A DNA stretch of 64,000 nucleotides from Candidatus Enterococcus testudinis (GCF_002140915.1 NZ_NGKU01000001.1:301425-365424), one strand, 5' to 3'; counted from the first letter of the stretch, positions 37,142-44,879 are shown. Translations and numbers: made by a program. Notes: generated by a model from the letters alone, not told the origin.

Positions 37142-39424
37142 ATGGGGAAAATTGCAGATATGTATTATATGGTCAATCCCTGGATTGTTTCGGAAAAGGG
37201 CTTTGAAAAGAGTCGAAGCGAAGTATCAGAATCTATTTTTTCGCTAGCAAATGAATATATGGGCATTCGAGGATACTTTGAGGAAGGTTATTCAGGTGAA
37301 ACATTAATCGGAAGCTATTTCAACGGGGTTTATGAGAACAGTCCCAAAGAAAATCATGTGAAATACAAAGGGATTGTTGCTAGAAGTCATTTTATGGTTA
37401 ACGCAGTAGATTGGTTGTATACTAGAATCTGGTGTGATAATACTCCATTAGATCTTGCTAATGCGGAGATAGATAATTTTGAACGACATTTGGATTTAAG
37501 AACTGGAATATTAATACGCAGCTTTCATTGGAAACCAAATAAAGAAACAAAAGTAAAACTTATTTTTAAGCGTATGTTAAACATGGAAGAAGTGACCCAA
37601 GGATACCAAACTATCTCGATAGAAGCTCTTGAAGGAGAAGCAAATCTAACGATTCTAATGGGTGTAGATTTTAACATGCTTCACAAAGGCGAAGGTCAAA
37701 ATTTTTGGCAAGAGCAAGTAAAAAGCGCCAATCATGATAGTGCTACAATGATTGCAGAAACAATTACTACTAAACAGAAAATTTATGCAGGTTTTTCTAT
37801 TGTGGCTTCAAAGTCCCTAGACACTCGAATTGTGGAGAGGGACAAATTTATCGGCCTTAAGTTTAACGTTAAACTTAAGGAGAGCGAAGTATTTAGCGTA
37901 GAGCGTAAGGCAACTATGATTGTGAACAAAACAGGAATCAATGAAGAAAATCTAAATCAAACAGGTTCTCAAGCGTTGAAATCACAGGTATCCTTCAATA
38001 TAGTTTTTGAAAGAAATAGGAAATATTGGGAAAACGTATGGAGTAAGGAAGATATTCAAATTGAGGGAGATACGCGAAACCAACAAGGTATACGATATTG
38101 TATCTTTCAATTACACCAAACCTATCATGGACAAGATCCTAATCACAATATTGGTGCGAAAGGATTAACCGGCGAAGCATACGGAGGACTTGCTTTTTGG
38201 GATACTGAAACTTGTTGTTTACCTTTCTATCTTTTAACAAATTTAGCAGCAGCAAAAAATTTACTTGAGTTTCGATACTATACATTGTCTCAGGCGAAAG
38301 AACGAGCAAAACAACTAGACTGTGAAGGTGCCTGTTATCCAATTGCTACTTTAAATGGTCACGAAGCATGTGATTTGTGGCAACATGCTAGCTTACAATT
38401 CCAACCGAGTACAGGCGTTGCTTATGGCATTTGGCATTACGTAAATGTGTCACATGATAAAGAGTTTTTGTATTCCCACGGAATTGAAGTGTTAATTGAA
38501 ATTTCAAGATTTTTAGTTTCTCGTGGTGCATGGTCTGCAAATGGAGAATTTGGTTTTTTTGGGGTGATGGGACCAGATGAATTTCAAATGATGGTCAATC
38601 ACAATGCGTATACGAACTATATGGCTAAGAGAACCCTTGAGTATACAATAGAAGTGTTAGAAGAAATGAAAGCTATAGATAGAACAAACTTTCATTCTGC
38701 TTTGGAAAAGTGTGGACTCTTAGAAAAGGAATATCAAAGTTGGCAAGTGTGTGCGGAGAAGATGGTCGTACTCAAAGATGAGAATGGTTTGATCGAGCAA
38801 CATGATGGATTTTTTAAGTTGCCGCAACTTGACATTCATTCGATTCCAATTGATGAATTTCCATTATATGATCACTGGTCTTATGACCGTATCTACCGGA
38901 ACAACATGATTAAGCAGCCTGATGTGTTAATGTTTTTGTTTTTATACAACCAATCTTTTGGACTTGCTGAAAAACAAGTAAACTACGAGTTTTATGAACC
39001 AAAAACGATTCATGAATCGTCTCTCTCTCCTTCAATCCATTCTATATTGGCCTCTGAGCTAGGAAAAGATCAAGAAGCCTATCAATTTTTTGAATTTGCG
39101 ACAAGAATGGACCTAGATAACTTTAATCGTAATACCAGAGAGGGACTTCATACAACGTCAATTGCTTCCGCATGGATGAATATAGTTTATGGATTTGGTG
39201 GTGTAAGAACTGATGGCAAGGAGCTAATGCTTTCGCCGACGATTCCGGAAAAATGGGAGAGCTATACTTTTAAAATCACCTATCAAGAACGATTGATCCA
39301 AGTGACAGTTGACCGGAAAGCGGTTAAGATTTCCCTTTTGAGAGGGGATACAATCAAGGTGCAGATTTATCATGAAGTAAAAGAAATCACAAATATACCA
39401 CTAGTGATTGATACGCGAAAATAG
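37142..39424 (+). CDS. Glycoside hydrolase family 65 disaccharide phosphorylase
   Basis: A 760-aa cytoplasmic enzyme with the GH65 layout: N-terminal beta-sandwich (about 1-280), linker, alpha/alpha barrel (about 320-690) and C-terminal strands. The general acid Glu is in VMGPDEFQMMVNHNAYTN, and the phosphate-binding segment REGLHTTSIASAW is kept, favouring phosphorylase over hydrolase. The usual FWDTE loop reads FWDTETCCLPFYL, with two Cys. The family includes maltose, trehalose, kojibiose and nigerose phosphorylases, and specificity cannot be read here. No beta-phosphoglucomutase gene is adjacent, although inverting GH65 enzymes release beta-glucose 1-phosphate. Confidence 0.88.
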   Translation: MGKIADMYYMVNPWIVSEKGFEKSRSEVSESIFSLANEYMGIRGYFEEGYSGETLIGSYFNGVYENSPKENHVKYKGIVARSHFMVNAVDWLYTRIWCDNTPLDLANAEIDNFERHLDLRTGILIRSFHWKPNKETKVKLIFKRMLNMEEVTQGYQTISIEALEGEANLTILMGVDFNMLHKGEGQNFWQEQVKSANHDSATMIAETITTKQKIYAGFSIVASKSLDTRIVERDKFIGLKFNVKLKESEVFSVERKATMIVNKTGINEENLNQTGSQALKSQVSFNIVFERNRKYWENVWSKEDIQIEGDTRNQQGIRYCIFQLHQTYHGQDPNHNIGAKGLTGEAYGGLAFWDTETCCLPFYLLTNLAAAKNLLEFRYYTLSQAKERAKQLDCEGACYPIATLNGHEACDLWQHASLQFQPSTGVAYGIWHYVNVSHDKEFLYSHGIEVLIEISRFLVSRGAWSANGEFGFFGVMGPDEFQMMVNHNAYTNYMAKRTLEYTIEVLEEMKAIDRTNFHSALEKCGLLEKEYQSWQVCAEKMVVLKDENGLIEQHDGFFKLPQLDIHSIPIDEFPLYDHWSYDRIYRNNMIKQPDVLMFLFLYNQSFGLAEKQVNYEFYEPKTIHESSLSPSIHSILASELGKDQEAYQFFEFATRMDLDNFNRNTREGLHTTSIASAWMNIVYGFGGVRTDGKELMLSPTIPEKWESYTFKITYQERLIQVTVDRKAVKISLLRGDTIKVQIYHEVKEITNIPLVIDTRK
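37855..37880. promoter_or_regulatory. 26-bp perfect palindrome, intragenic LacI-type operator
   Basis: The left half CCTTAAGTTTAAC is followed by its exact reverse complement. The core GTTTAACGTTAAAC is identical to the two operators at 31560-31605. The site lies in the GH65 coding region, where it encodes KFNVKLK. It is the most symmetric of the three copies. Confidence 0.8.
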
Positions 39425-39467
39425 GATACTAAGAGAGAATGGTCAAATGTAAACGATCAATAGCCTT

Positions 39468-39502
39468 AAAAACAACAGTGAACAAATCACTGTTGTTTTT
39501 TT
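39468..39502 (+). terminator. Terminator of the GH65 locus
   Basis: AAAAACAACAGTGA / TCACTGTTGTTTTT with a 5-nt loop and further T. Confidence 0.92.
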
Positions 39503-39696
39503 AACCTCCCTATTTTGTGCAACTGGAGAATATTTTTTCGGTAACAAGTGTTTTTCTTTGTAAAAAAAGCGAAAAAAAACTATGCTTATGGGGTAGGGTA
39601 TTTTTCCTAGAAAAAAGGTTGATTAAACAAGGTTGTGTAAAAGGTTCGATTTGCTGCTGGCGTATTCTTTATTCGTCAAATCAAGGAGTGAGAAAA

Positions 39697-40122
39697 ATGA
39701 CATACGATCAACAAACAGAAAATCAGCAAGAAACAACAAGTCCATTGTCCTTTGAAGAAAAAGTCATTGAAACGATGATTGGTACTGCATTGGCGGCTGT
39801 TGACGGTTTAATCAGCGTGAATGGGCGATTCATCCGCGATGAAACAGAAGTGCTTGAAAAACAGGAACAAGTAGCTTCTGGCATCAATGTTGAGATTGGG
39901 AAAGAAGAAGTCGCCATCGATTTGGAAGTCGTGGTTCTCTATGGGAAAGATATCCCCCAACTATTTGGCCAGGTCCAAGAAATCGTCCTGCAAGAAGTCA
40001 GTCGTTTGACAACATTAACAGTCAAAGAAATCAATATCCGTATCGCAGATGTTGTGACTCAAGACACCTTTGAACAAATGGAAGATCTATCTGCAAATCA
40101 AGGGTCCAATCAAAATCAGTAA
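39697..40122 (+). CDS. Asp23/Gls24 family envelope stress protein
   Basis: A 141-aa cytoplasmic protein. The central segment SFEEKVIETMIGTALAAVDGL is the Gls24/Asp23 signature, followed by KEEVAIDLEVVVLYGKDIP. ATG 39697 has AAGGAGTG 7 nt upstream; the open frame from 39517 crosses A-rich non-coding sequence. Gls24 proteins in enterococci relate to bile and starvation stress. The Spx-like gene follows 18 bp on, so the two are likely co-transcribed. Confidence 0.88.
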   Translation: MTYDQQTENQQETTSPLSFEEKVIETMIGTALAAVDGLISVNGRFIRDETEVLEKQEQVASGINVEIGKEEVAIDLEVVVLYGKDIPQLFGQVQEIVLQEVSRLTTLTVKEINIRIADVVTQDTFEQMEDLSANQGSNQNQ

Positions 40123-40140
40123 GAAAGGAAGAATGATCAC

Positions 40141-40590
40141 ATGATCTCACTATATACAACACCCAGCTGTACCTCATGCCGCAAAGCACGGGCGTGGCTG
40201 ACTGAAAATGAGTTGCCTTTTGAAGAAAGAAACATGTTTAGCGATCCATTGAATAGTGAGGAATTAATGCAAATTCTTTCTTTGACAAAAAATGGAACGG
40301 AAGATATTATTTCTACGCGTTCTAAGGTTTATCAAAAATTAGCTATTGATTTAGAAGAATTGAAACTTGAGGAACTGCTCTCGTTGATCGAAACGTATCC
40401 GAATTTGTTAAAACGGCCGATCATCATAGATAATAATAAATTGCAAGTGGGTTACAACGAAGAAGATATTCGTAAATTCGTGCCTCGCAATCTGCGCAAA
40501 ATCATTTTCAAAAGACGGCAACGGGAACTATTGATGTTCAATTACCGTCAAAAGAAAACAGAAGGCAAGTCAGTCGTGAATATCATATGA
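40141..40590 (+). CDS. Spx/ArsC-family regulator
   Basis: A 149-aa thioredoxin-fold protein with the redox switch C10-T-S-C13 near the N-terminus, RSKVYQKL and RPIIIDNNKLQVGYNEEDIRKFVP (key part RPIIIDNNKLQVGY). This is the Spx layout. Spx proteins bind the RNA polymerase alpha subunit and redirect transcription under thiol stress. It is longer than Bacillus Spx (131 aa), with a Lys/Arg-rich tail. Whether it is the main Spx or a paralogue cannot be told from this window. Confidence 0.85.
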   Translation: MISLYTTPSCTSCRKARAWLTENELPFEERNMFSDPLNSEELMQILSLTKNGTEDIISTRSKVYQKLAIDLEELKLEELLSLIETYPNLLKRPIIIDNNKLQVGYNEEDIRKFVPRNLRKIIFKRRQRELLMFNYRQKKTEGKSVVNII

Positions 40591-40602
40591 ATAAGTCGAT
40601 CA

Positions 40603-40629
40603 AGAGAAGCGATCAGCTTCTCTTTTTTT
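40603..40629 (+). terminator. Terminator after the Spx-like gene
   Basis: AGAGAAGC - GATCA - GCTTCTCT followed by T7. Confidence 0.9.
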
Positions 40630-40633
40630 GCAC

Positions 40634-40664
40634 AAAAAAACACGATCCAATAAAGGATCGTGTT
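40634..40664 (-). terminator. Terminator of rpsD
   Basis: AACACGATCC / GGATCGTGTT with a 6-nt loop. Leftward reading ends in a T7 run. Confidence 0.9.
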
Positions 40665-40674
40665 GGTTGAAAAA

Positions 40675-41286
40675 TTAAAGTACTTGGTTGTAGAATTCAA
40701 CGACTAATGCTTCGTCAACTTCTGCAGTCAATTCATCACGCTCAGGTAAACGAGTCAATGAACCTTCTAATTTTTCGCTGTCAAAGCTGACGAATGAAGA
40801 ACGGCCAGCTGTTGCTTCAACAGCTTCTTTGATTGTAGAAATGTTTTGTGATTTTTCGCGAACGCTGATCACTTGACCCACTTCAACGTGGTATGAAGGG
40901 ATATCAACACGTTTGCCGTCTACCAATACGTGGCCATGGTTGACCAATTGGCGTGCTTGACGACGTGTAGTTGCTAAGCCTAGACGGTAAACAACGTTAT
41001 CTAAGCGTTGTTCTAGTAAGATCATGAAGTTAACACCGTGTTTGCCTTCTTTGATTTTGCTAGCTTTCACGAACAACGTACGGAATTGACGTTCGTTGAC
41101 GCCGTACATATGACGTAGTTTTTGTTTTTCAGTTAATTGCATGCCGTATTCAGATTTCTTTCCACGGCTGTTTGGTCCGTGTTGACCTGGAGCGTAAGGG
41201 CGACGTGCCAATTCTTTTCCAGTTTCTGATAATGAAATACCTAAACGACGAGAAATTTTCCATGATGGTCCAGTATAACGTGACAT
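40675..41286 (-). CDS. rpsD: 30S ribosomal protein S4
   Basis: Primary 16S rRNA-binding protein, 203 aa from ATG 41286, which has GGAGGAACC upstream; the longer frame to 41364 runs into the leader. [16 protein letters not shown] is the usual start, and the S4 domain lies at about 95-160 ([23 protein letters not shown], key part [11 protein letters not shown]). It has the zinc-free form without the N-terminal cysteines. S4 represses its own mRNA in Firmicutes, and a structured leader is present. Confidence 0.97.
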   Translation of the reverse strand: MSRYTGPSWKISRRLGISLSETGKELARRPYAPGQHGPNSRGKKSEYGMQLTEKQKLRHMYGVNERQFRTLFVKASKIKEGKHGVNFMILLEQRLDNVVYRLGLATTRRQARQLVNHGHVLVDGKRVDIPSYHVEVGQVISVREKSQNISTIKEAVEATAGRSSFVSFDSEKLEGSLTRLPERDELTAEVDEALVVEFYNQVL

Positions 41287-41456
41287 AATTTGGTTCCTCC
41301 AATAAATTAGTTTGGAGTAAAATAATCCGTTGAACAATTCATATTCGTACAGTTCGTTCTTCAATCTTCACCTTTGCAGCCGTGGTTACACAATTGAACC
41401 CTGTGGGCAACGAACTGGGGACGAGCTATTATTCTTCTGCTGCATTATTTTACACA
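41287..41456 (-). promoter_or_regulatory. rpsD leader RNA (S4 autoregulatory element)
   Basis: About 170 nt of transcribed leader. A 9-bp helix forms between CAGTTCGTT (leftward, from 41417-41409) and AACGAACTG (41358-41350). It encloses 50 nt with further pairing and ends well before the ribosome site. Monocistronic rpsD with a folded leader is the known arrangement for S4 feedback in Bacillus; the fold here is inferred by eye. Confidence 0.65.
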
Positions 41457-41462
41457 AAGAAT

Positions 41463-41491
41463 AGTATACGAAATATTGCACGATAAGTCAA
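41463..41491 (-). promoter_or_regulatory. rpsD promoter
   Basis: TTGACT (41491-41486), 17 bp, TATACT (41468-41463). A strong, near-consensus match. Confidence 0.82.
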
Positions 41492-41565
41492 GGCTCACTC
41501 TTGTGCGTGAAAATGAAAGCTATCATTGAAATTTTTCATAAATTCCTTATATTTTCAATTATCAC

Positions 41566-41594
41566 TTTACAAATCAGTGTTTCGTCATTAAAAT
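41566..41594 (+). promoter_or_regulatory. Promoter of the formate/nitrite transporter gene
   Basis: TTTACA (41566-41571), 17 bp, TAAAAT (41589-41594), about 60 bp before the ATG. Confidence 0.6.
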
Positions 41595-41654
41595 ATGGAA
41601 GTATTGTGCAATTTATAACGAATAAAGATAATCAACAAAAAAAGGAGCAGAAAA

Positions 41655-42452
41655 ATGAATCCAGTATCCCCGTTATTTGAGAAAATCGATTCCTCTATTG
41701 AAAAGAAAATCGATTTGATCAAAAGTAGTTATTTGCGTTACGCTGTCCGTGCCATGATGGCTTGTCTATTCTTGACTTTAGGTACAGCAATCGCCTTTGC
41801 AATTGCCATGAAAGGTGAAGCAATGATCCATGGTCTTGGGAAAATTTTGTACGCCTTTATGTTTAGCTGGTCGTTGGTGATGATTTTGTATATGAACGCT
41901 GAACTTGGTACATCGAACATGTTGTATATGACTGTCGGGGTATACCGCAAACGTCTAAGTATTCCTTTGGCATTGAAGATTTTGTTTACCTGTGTCCTAT
42001 TTAATTTGATCGGCGGCGTGATTTTCGGTTCGATCGTAGCTTTGACAGGTCCTTTCCAAGGATTGACGGCAGATAACTTCATGCTGACATCGATCACTGC
42101 AAAATTGGATAAATCAACGATCCAAATTTTAGTTGAAGCGATGTTTGCCAATATTGTCGTGAACACAGCTGTTTTAGTCAGCATGCGGATGAAAGATGAT
42201 GCTGGTAAAGTGGCAGCAATCATTTTCATTATTTTCATCTTTGCCTTCTTAGGCTTCGAACACGTTATCGCAAACTTCCCAGCCTTCACATTGGCATTCT
42301 GGGCTTCAGGCGGTCACTTAGCTGGTATGACTGTCGGCAGTGTGATCCATAACTTGGTCTTTGCATTTATCGGTAACTACATCGGTGGCGGACTTGTGAT
42401 GGGCTTAGGCTATGCATGGTTGAATAATTCTAAATCAACTTATGTGGATTAA
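41655..42452 (+). CDS. Formate/nitrite transporter (FNT) family channel
   Basis: A 265-aa membrane protein with six helices of the aquaporin-like FNT fold. The pore histidine is H203 in GFEHVIANFP. NAELGTSNMLYM is the first half-helix region and NYIGGGLVMGLGYAW the last. It moves formate or a similar small monovalent anion. In enterococci formate from pyruvate formate lyase is a likely substrate; that is inference. It is monocistronic between its own promoter and terminator. Confidence 0.87.
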   Translation: MNPVSPLFEKIDSSIEKKIDLIKSSYLRYAVRAMMACLFLTLGTAIAFAIAMKGEAMIHGLGKILYAFMFSWSLVMILYMNAELGTSNMLYMTVGVYRKRLSIPLALKILFTCVLFNLIGGVIFGSIVALTGPFQGLTADNFMLTSITAKLDKSTIQILVEAMFANIVVNTAVLVSMRMKDDAGKVAAIIFIIFIFAFLGFEHVIANFPAFTLAFWASGGHLAGMTVGSVIHNLVFAFIGNYIGGGLVMGLGYAWLNNSKSTYVD

Positions 42453-42486
42453 TCATCTGCTGATCATTGATTAAATCAAGCAAAAA

Positions 42487-42530
42487 CGAGCGTTGGACTT
42501 TACCTTTTGGTGGAGTCTAACGCTTTTTTT
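42487..42530 (+). terminator. Terminator of the FNT gene
   Basis: AGCGTTGGACT / AGTCTAACGCT (one G-T) with T7. Confidence 0.88.
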
Positions 42531-42560
42531 GTATCCAATACACCTTGACTGAACTGCATA

Positions 42561-43322
42561 TCACCTCACTCTTTTCTCAAATGCGAAATGATAGTTACGG
42601 ATTCTACGGGTCAATTCGCCGATCTTGCGGCGCGCGATCAGACATGTCAGATCATCAGAGAAATGGATCAGTTTTTGTTTTTTGTCGATGGAGAGGATAT
42701 TCGTCACGTTGATCACATAGGAGCGATGGCATTTGAAGAGACGGTCATCCAGCGCCGTTAATTCATCCAAAGTGGCAGAAAAAAGAATGGTGCGGTTTTT
42801 TGCTACAAGTTGGATTTTTCGTGAAATTTCGGTGGTCTCGAAAAATAAAATATCACGAAAGGGAACAACAAAATAGCTTTGGGCATTGTCAAAAATAAAG
42901 GTATCTTCCTTATGGAACGCTTCTGCTGCTTTGAAATGAGCCTGCAAACAAGCGGCGACTTTGGTTTCGAAAGCGTCTTTGGCGAGGGTCTTGTCAATAA
43001 AATCATAGGCAGATACTTTGTATTCAAAGGTCAAACGAGCAAATTCAGTGTGACTGGTGACAAAAACGATCAAGCCAAATGGATCCAATTGACGGACTTC
43101 TTGTGCCACTTCAAGACCGCGTTTTTCTTGCGCACCCAATTCAATATCAAGGAAATATAAGTTGTTGCCGACGGAGCGGCTGACTTCTTCAATAAAAGGC
43201 AGCGGTTTGCTCTCGATAATGATTTTTTTGGGTACCCAGTTCTTCTGGATCAATATGTGTCTTACCGCAGATTCCAAACGAATTTGCTGCGGCAATACGT
43301 CTTCTAAGATAAAGATATTCAT
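42561..43322 (-). CDS. LytTR-family response regulator (AgrA/FsrA type)
   Basis: A 253-aa regulator. The receiver domain (about 1-125) has acidic pocket LED near residue 7, phosphoacceptor D59 in YFLDIEL, and VTSHTEFA. The C-terminal LytTR DNA-binding domain (about 145-245) has KCHRSYVINVTNI. Such regulators usually pair with a HPK10 histidine kinase and a peptide pheromone, but no kinase is encoded here. It lies divergent from, and next to, the small-peptide/C39 exporter locus, so it probably controls that locus. Confidence 0.9.
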   Translation of the reverse strand: MNIFILEDVLPQQIRLESAVRHILIQKNWVPKKIIIESKPLPFIEEVSRSVGNNLYFLDIELGAQEKRGLEVAQEVRQLDPFGLIVFVTSHTEFARLTFEYKVSAYDFIDKTLAKDAFETKVAACLQAHFKAAEAFHKEDTFIFDNAQSYFVVPFRDILFFETTEISRKIQLVAKNRTILFSATLDELTALDDRLFKCHRSYVINVTNILSIDKKQKLIHFSDDLTCLIARRKIGELTRRIRNYHFAFEKRVR

Positions 43323-43392
43323 TCGGCGCGACTCCTATCACTAACGAGGATTGGTTGGACACTAGCAGCAACTTACTGGTCATGGATGAGGA

Positions 43393-43428
43393 TCATTTGA
43401 CGGAAATGTTGGTCGGCGTAATCATCAT
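43393..43428 (-). CDS. Possible 11-codon leader peptide before the response regulator
   Basis: ATG 43428 follows GAGGTGGGA and encodes MMITPTNISVK. Its TGA overlaps the ATG of a second short frame (MILIHDQ). The short frames occupy most of the roughly 120-nt leader between the promoter and the regulator start. This could be chance; there is no comparative support. Confidence 0.25.
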   Translation of the reverse strand: MMITPTNISVK

Positions 43429-43448
43429 TCCCACCTCTTTTTCGATTA

Positions 43449-43476
43449 ATTATACCAAATAATCTGACTATTTCAA
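43449..43476 (-). promoter_or_regulatory. Promoter of the LytTR regulator
   Basis: TTGAAA (43476-43471), 16 bp, TATAAT (43454-43449). The opposite-facing peptide locus has only a weak promoter: TACACT near 43649-43654 without a -35, preceded by the imperfect direct repeat AGTGACCAA / AGTGCCAAA around 43582-43604. This would fit activator dependence. Confidence 0.6.
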
Positions 43477-43696
43477 TTTTAATTATGTAATTGTGATTAT
43501 TTTAGTGATAAATGGTTTATCTAAGTGGAAAGTGAAAAAACTAAAAACTTAGCCGTAAAAATCTGCGTGTCAGCTGCACAAAGTGACCAATTAGTGCCAA
43601 AATCGAACCATTTACTGCATTAGGAACATTTTGTTGCAGGAATGCCATACACTTGAAGAGCAAATACTAACTATTTGCAGAACAAAAGGAGGGAGC

Positions 43697-44002
43697 ATGT
43701 ATACGAGACAAGAAATCGTTACGTCTAAAAATGAAAAGATAAGCACACTCACCTATGTAATACTTGCCATTCAAGTAGTGACATTGATCGTTGGATTTTC
43801 AGCCAAATATTACTTTTTAAATGACAAAGTCGAGGTCATTTGTCATGCCATACTAATAGGTTCCTTTGCATTTATAGCGAGTAAGATTGAATCGTTGTTT
43901 AAGGCTAAGAATACGCCTTTGTGGGTGAGTATTCTTTGTGGCGCTATATTAGGGGCGGTAATTATTTGGTTTATTTTGTTTATAGTTGATCAACTGATGT
44001 AA
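43697..44002 (+). CDS. Small three-helix membrane protein A (candidate immunity protein)
   Basis: A 101-aa protein. ATG 43697 has AAAGGAGGG 3-4 nt upstream; the longer frame from 43631 has no ribosome site. Three hydrophobic segments lie at about 20-42, 50-65 and 75-98. It aligns by eye with the next protein (VILAIQVVTLIVGFSAKYYF against LILIVQTTLLIAGFILRYIY), so the pair arose by duplication. Small membrane proteins beside a peptide exporter are often immunity proteins. I do not recognise the family. Confidence 0.7.
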   Translation: MYTRQEIVTSKNEKISTLTYVILAIQVVTLIVGFSAKYYFLNDKVEVICHAILIGSFAFIASKIESLFKAKNTPLWVSILCGAILGAVIIWFILFIVDQLM

Positions 44003-44030
44003 TAACTAAATCAACAGGAGGGGATCGAAC

Positions 44031-44321
44031 ATGGAAAAACAATTAACAATCACGCAAGAAAACAAACGGGTTTTATTGATACTTATCGTACAAACGACAC
44101 TGCTCATTGCAGGGTTCATATTAAGATATATCTATGACAGTGGCTGGGTAGCGGTCATTGAATCAATCGTCGGTTTTTCTTTTTTCTGGTTGATTTCAAA
44201 TGCGAAACTCTTTAATAGAATCAATAAAGAGAAAACGAGTCTTTACTACTGGTCTTTTTTAAACCTTTTAGGCGGTATTGTCTTTTTTGGTATTATGTTT
44301 TACGAAAAACTTATGTCTTAG
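44031..44321 (+). CDS. Small three-helix membrane protein B, paralogue of A
   Basis: A 96-aa protein, ATG 44031 after AGGAGGGG. Hydrophobic segments lie at about 13-32, 38-55 and 70-92. It shares the QxxxLIxGF and SxxxLF positions and the short C-terminal tail with protein A, 28 bp upstream. Same possible role. The following 44322-44407 gap contains GGGAGG and a 13-codon TTG frame with RQIIRG, which recalls the RQIRG of the next gene; this may be a decayed copy. Confidence 0.7.
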   Translation: MEKQLTITQENKRVLLILIVQTTLLIAGFILRYIYDSGWVAVIESIVGFSFFWLISNAKLFNRINKEKTSLYYWSFLNLLGGIVFFGIMFYEKLMS

Positions 44322-44407
44322 GCTATTTATTTCTGCTGGGAGGATGCTATTGCTACGGCAGATAATCAGGGGAACGCCCACAACGTCATAACAAAAGGTG
44401 ATGATCG

Positions 44408-44749
44408 ATGCATCCAATCTATCAGATGCAACGTTTGCTTTATTTCCAGTTGATCGATGAGATAAAGCAGCAAACAGGGGAAATGATTTGTACAACCGAT
44501 GAGTTAAAGCGCTTTAAACGCACTCAGCCGGAGCGCTACAAAGCAATCAACGAGAAAGTTCAGGCGACCCACACCAATCAGACGATCAACAAAAAATTTG
44601 AAGAACTGGATGAACAGCTTTTGCGGCAGATTCGTGGGGCAGGGCTAGATAGCAGACCCACTGTTTCTATGGCCACGCAACATCTGGATCCAATCATAGA
44701 AAGGACAAACAAGCATGAAGACAAAACGAAGAAAGACACCCGTTCTTAA
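44408..44749 (+). CDS. Predicted secreted-peptide precursor 1, 113 aa
   Basis: A charged, helical protein of no family I know. ATG 44408 follows AAAGGTGAT. Residues 67-78 read LDEQLLRQIRGA and are followed by Gly79. Against the double-glycine leader pattern this gives L-12, L-7, I-4, G-2 and A-1. Cleavage there would leave a hydrophilic 35-aa C-terminal peptide starting GLDSRPTVS, without Cys. The leader would be unusually long (78 aa). It overlaps the next small gene by 35 bp. Confidence 0.6.
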   Translation: MHPIYQMQRLLYFQLIDEIKQQTGEMICTTDELKRFKRTQPERYKAINEKVQATHTNQTINKKFEELDEQLLRQIRGAGLDSRPTVSMATQHLDPIIERTNKHEDKTKKDTRS

Positions 44750-44879
44750 AGCATCCCAATGCGCCATTTTGGAGACCCATGAATTAAAGCAGACCTATGG
44801 CAGCGGCAATCAGCAGACCCGCTATACGCCAAATGGGTTTAACCAGGGACAACCACTCAAGGAAGGACTAGGAAAATGA
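44715..44879 (+). CDS. Predicted secreted-peptide precursor 2, 54 aa
   Basis: Its short length makes it easy to miss. It opens MKTKRRKTPVLK. Residues 19-30 read LETHELKQTYGS and are followed by Gly31: L-12, E-8, L-7, Q-5, G-2, S-1, a good double-glycine-type leader. The predicted product is 24 aa, starts GNQQTRYTPN and ends KEGLGK, is Gly/Asn/Gln-rich, and has no Cys and little hydrophobicity. Its TGA overlaps the ATG of the next gene. Start context is within the previous gene (AAGGACAAACAAGC). Confidence 0.62.
   Translation: MKTKRRKTPVLKASQCAILETHELKQTYGSGNQQTRYTPNGFNQGQPLKEGLGK

Noticed and set aside
39517..39696. 60-residue N-terminal extension of the Gls24-type protein
   Set aside because: No ribosome site at 39517, and Cys/Trp-rich sequence unlike the family; ATG 39697 has AAGGAGTG.
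41738..42289. 183-aa minus-strand ORF in the FNT gene
   Set aside because: Antisense shadow of a membrane protein gene with clear family motifs on the plus strand.
44343..44391. Short frame (MLLLRQIIRGTPTTS) before precursor 1, similar to its LLRQIRG
   Set aside because: Only 15 codons, with the ribosome site abutting the ATG; the similarity is too short to call a gene. Kept as a note under protein B.
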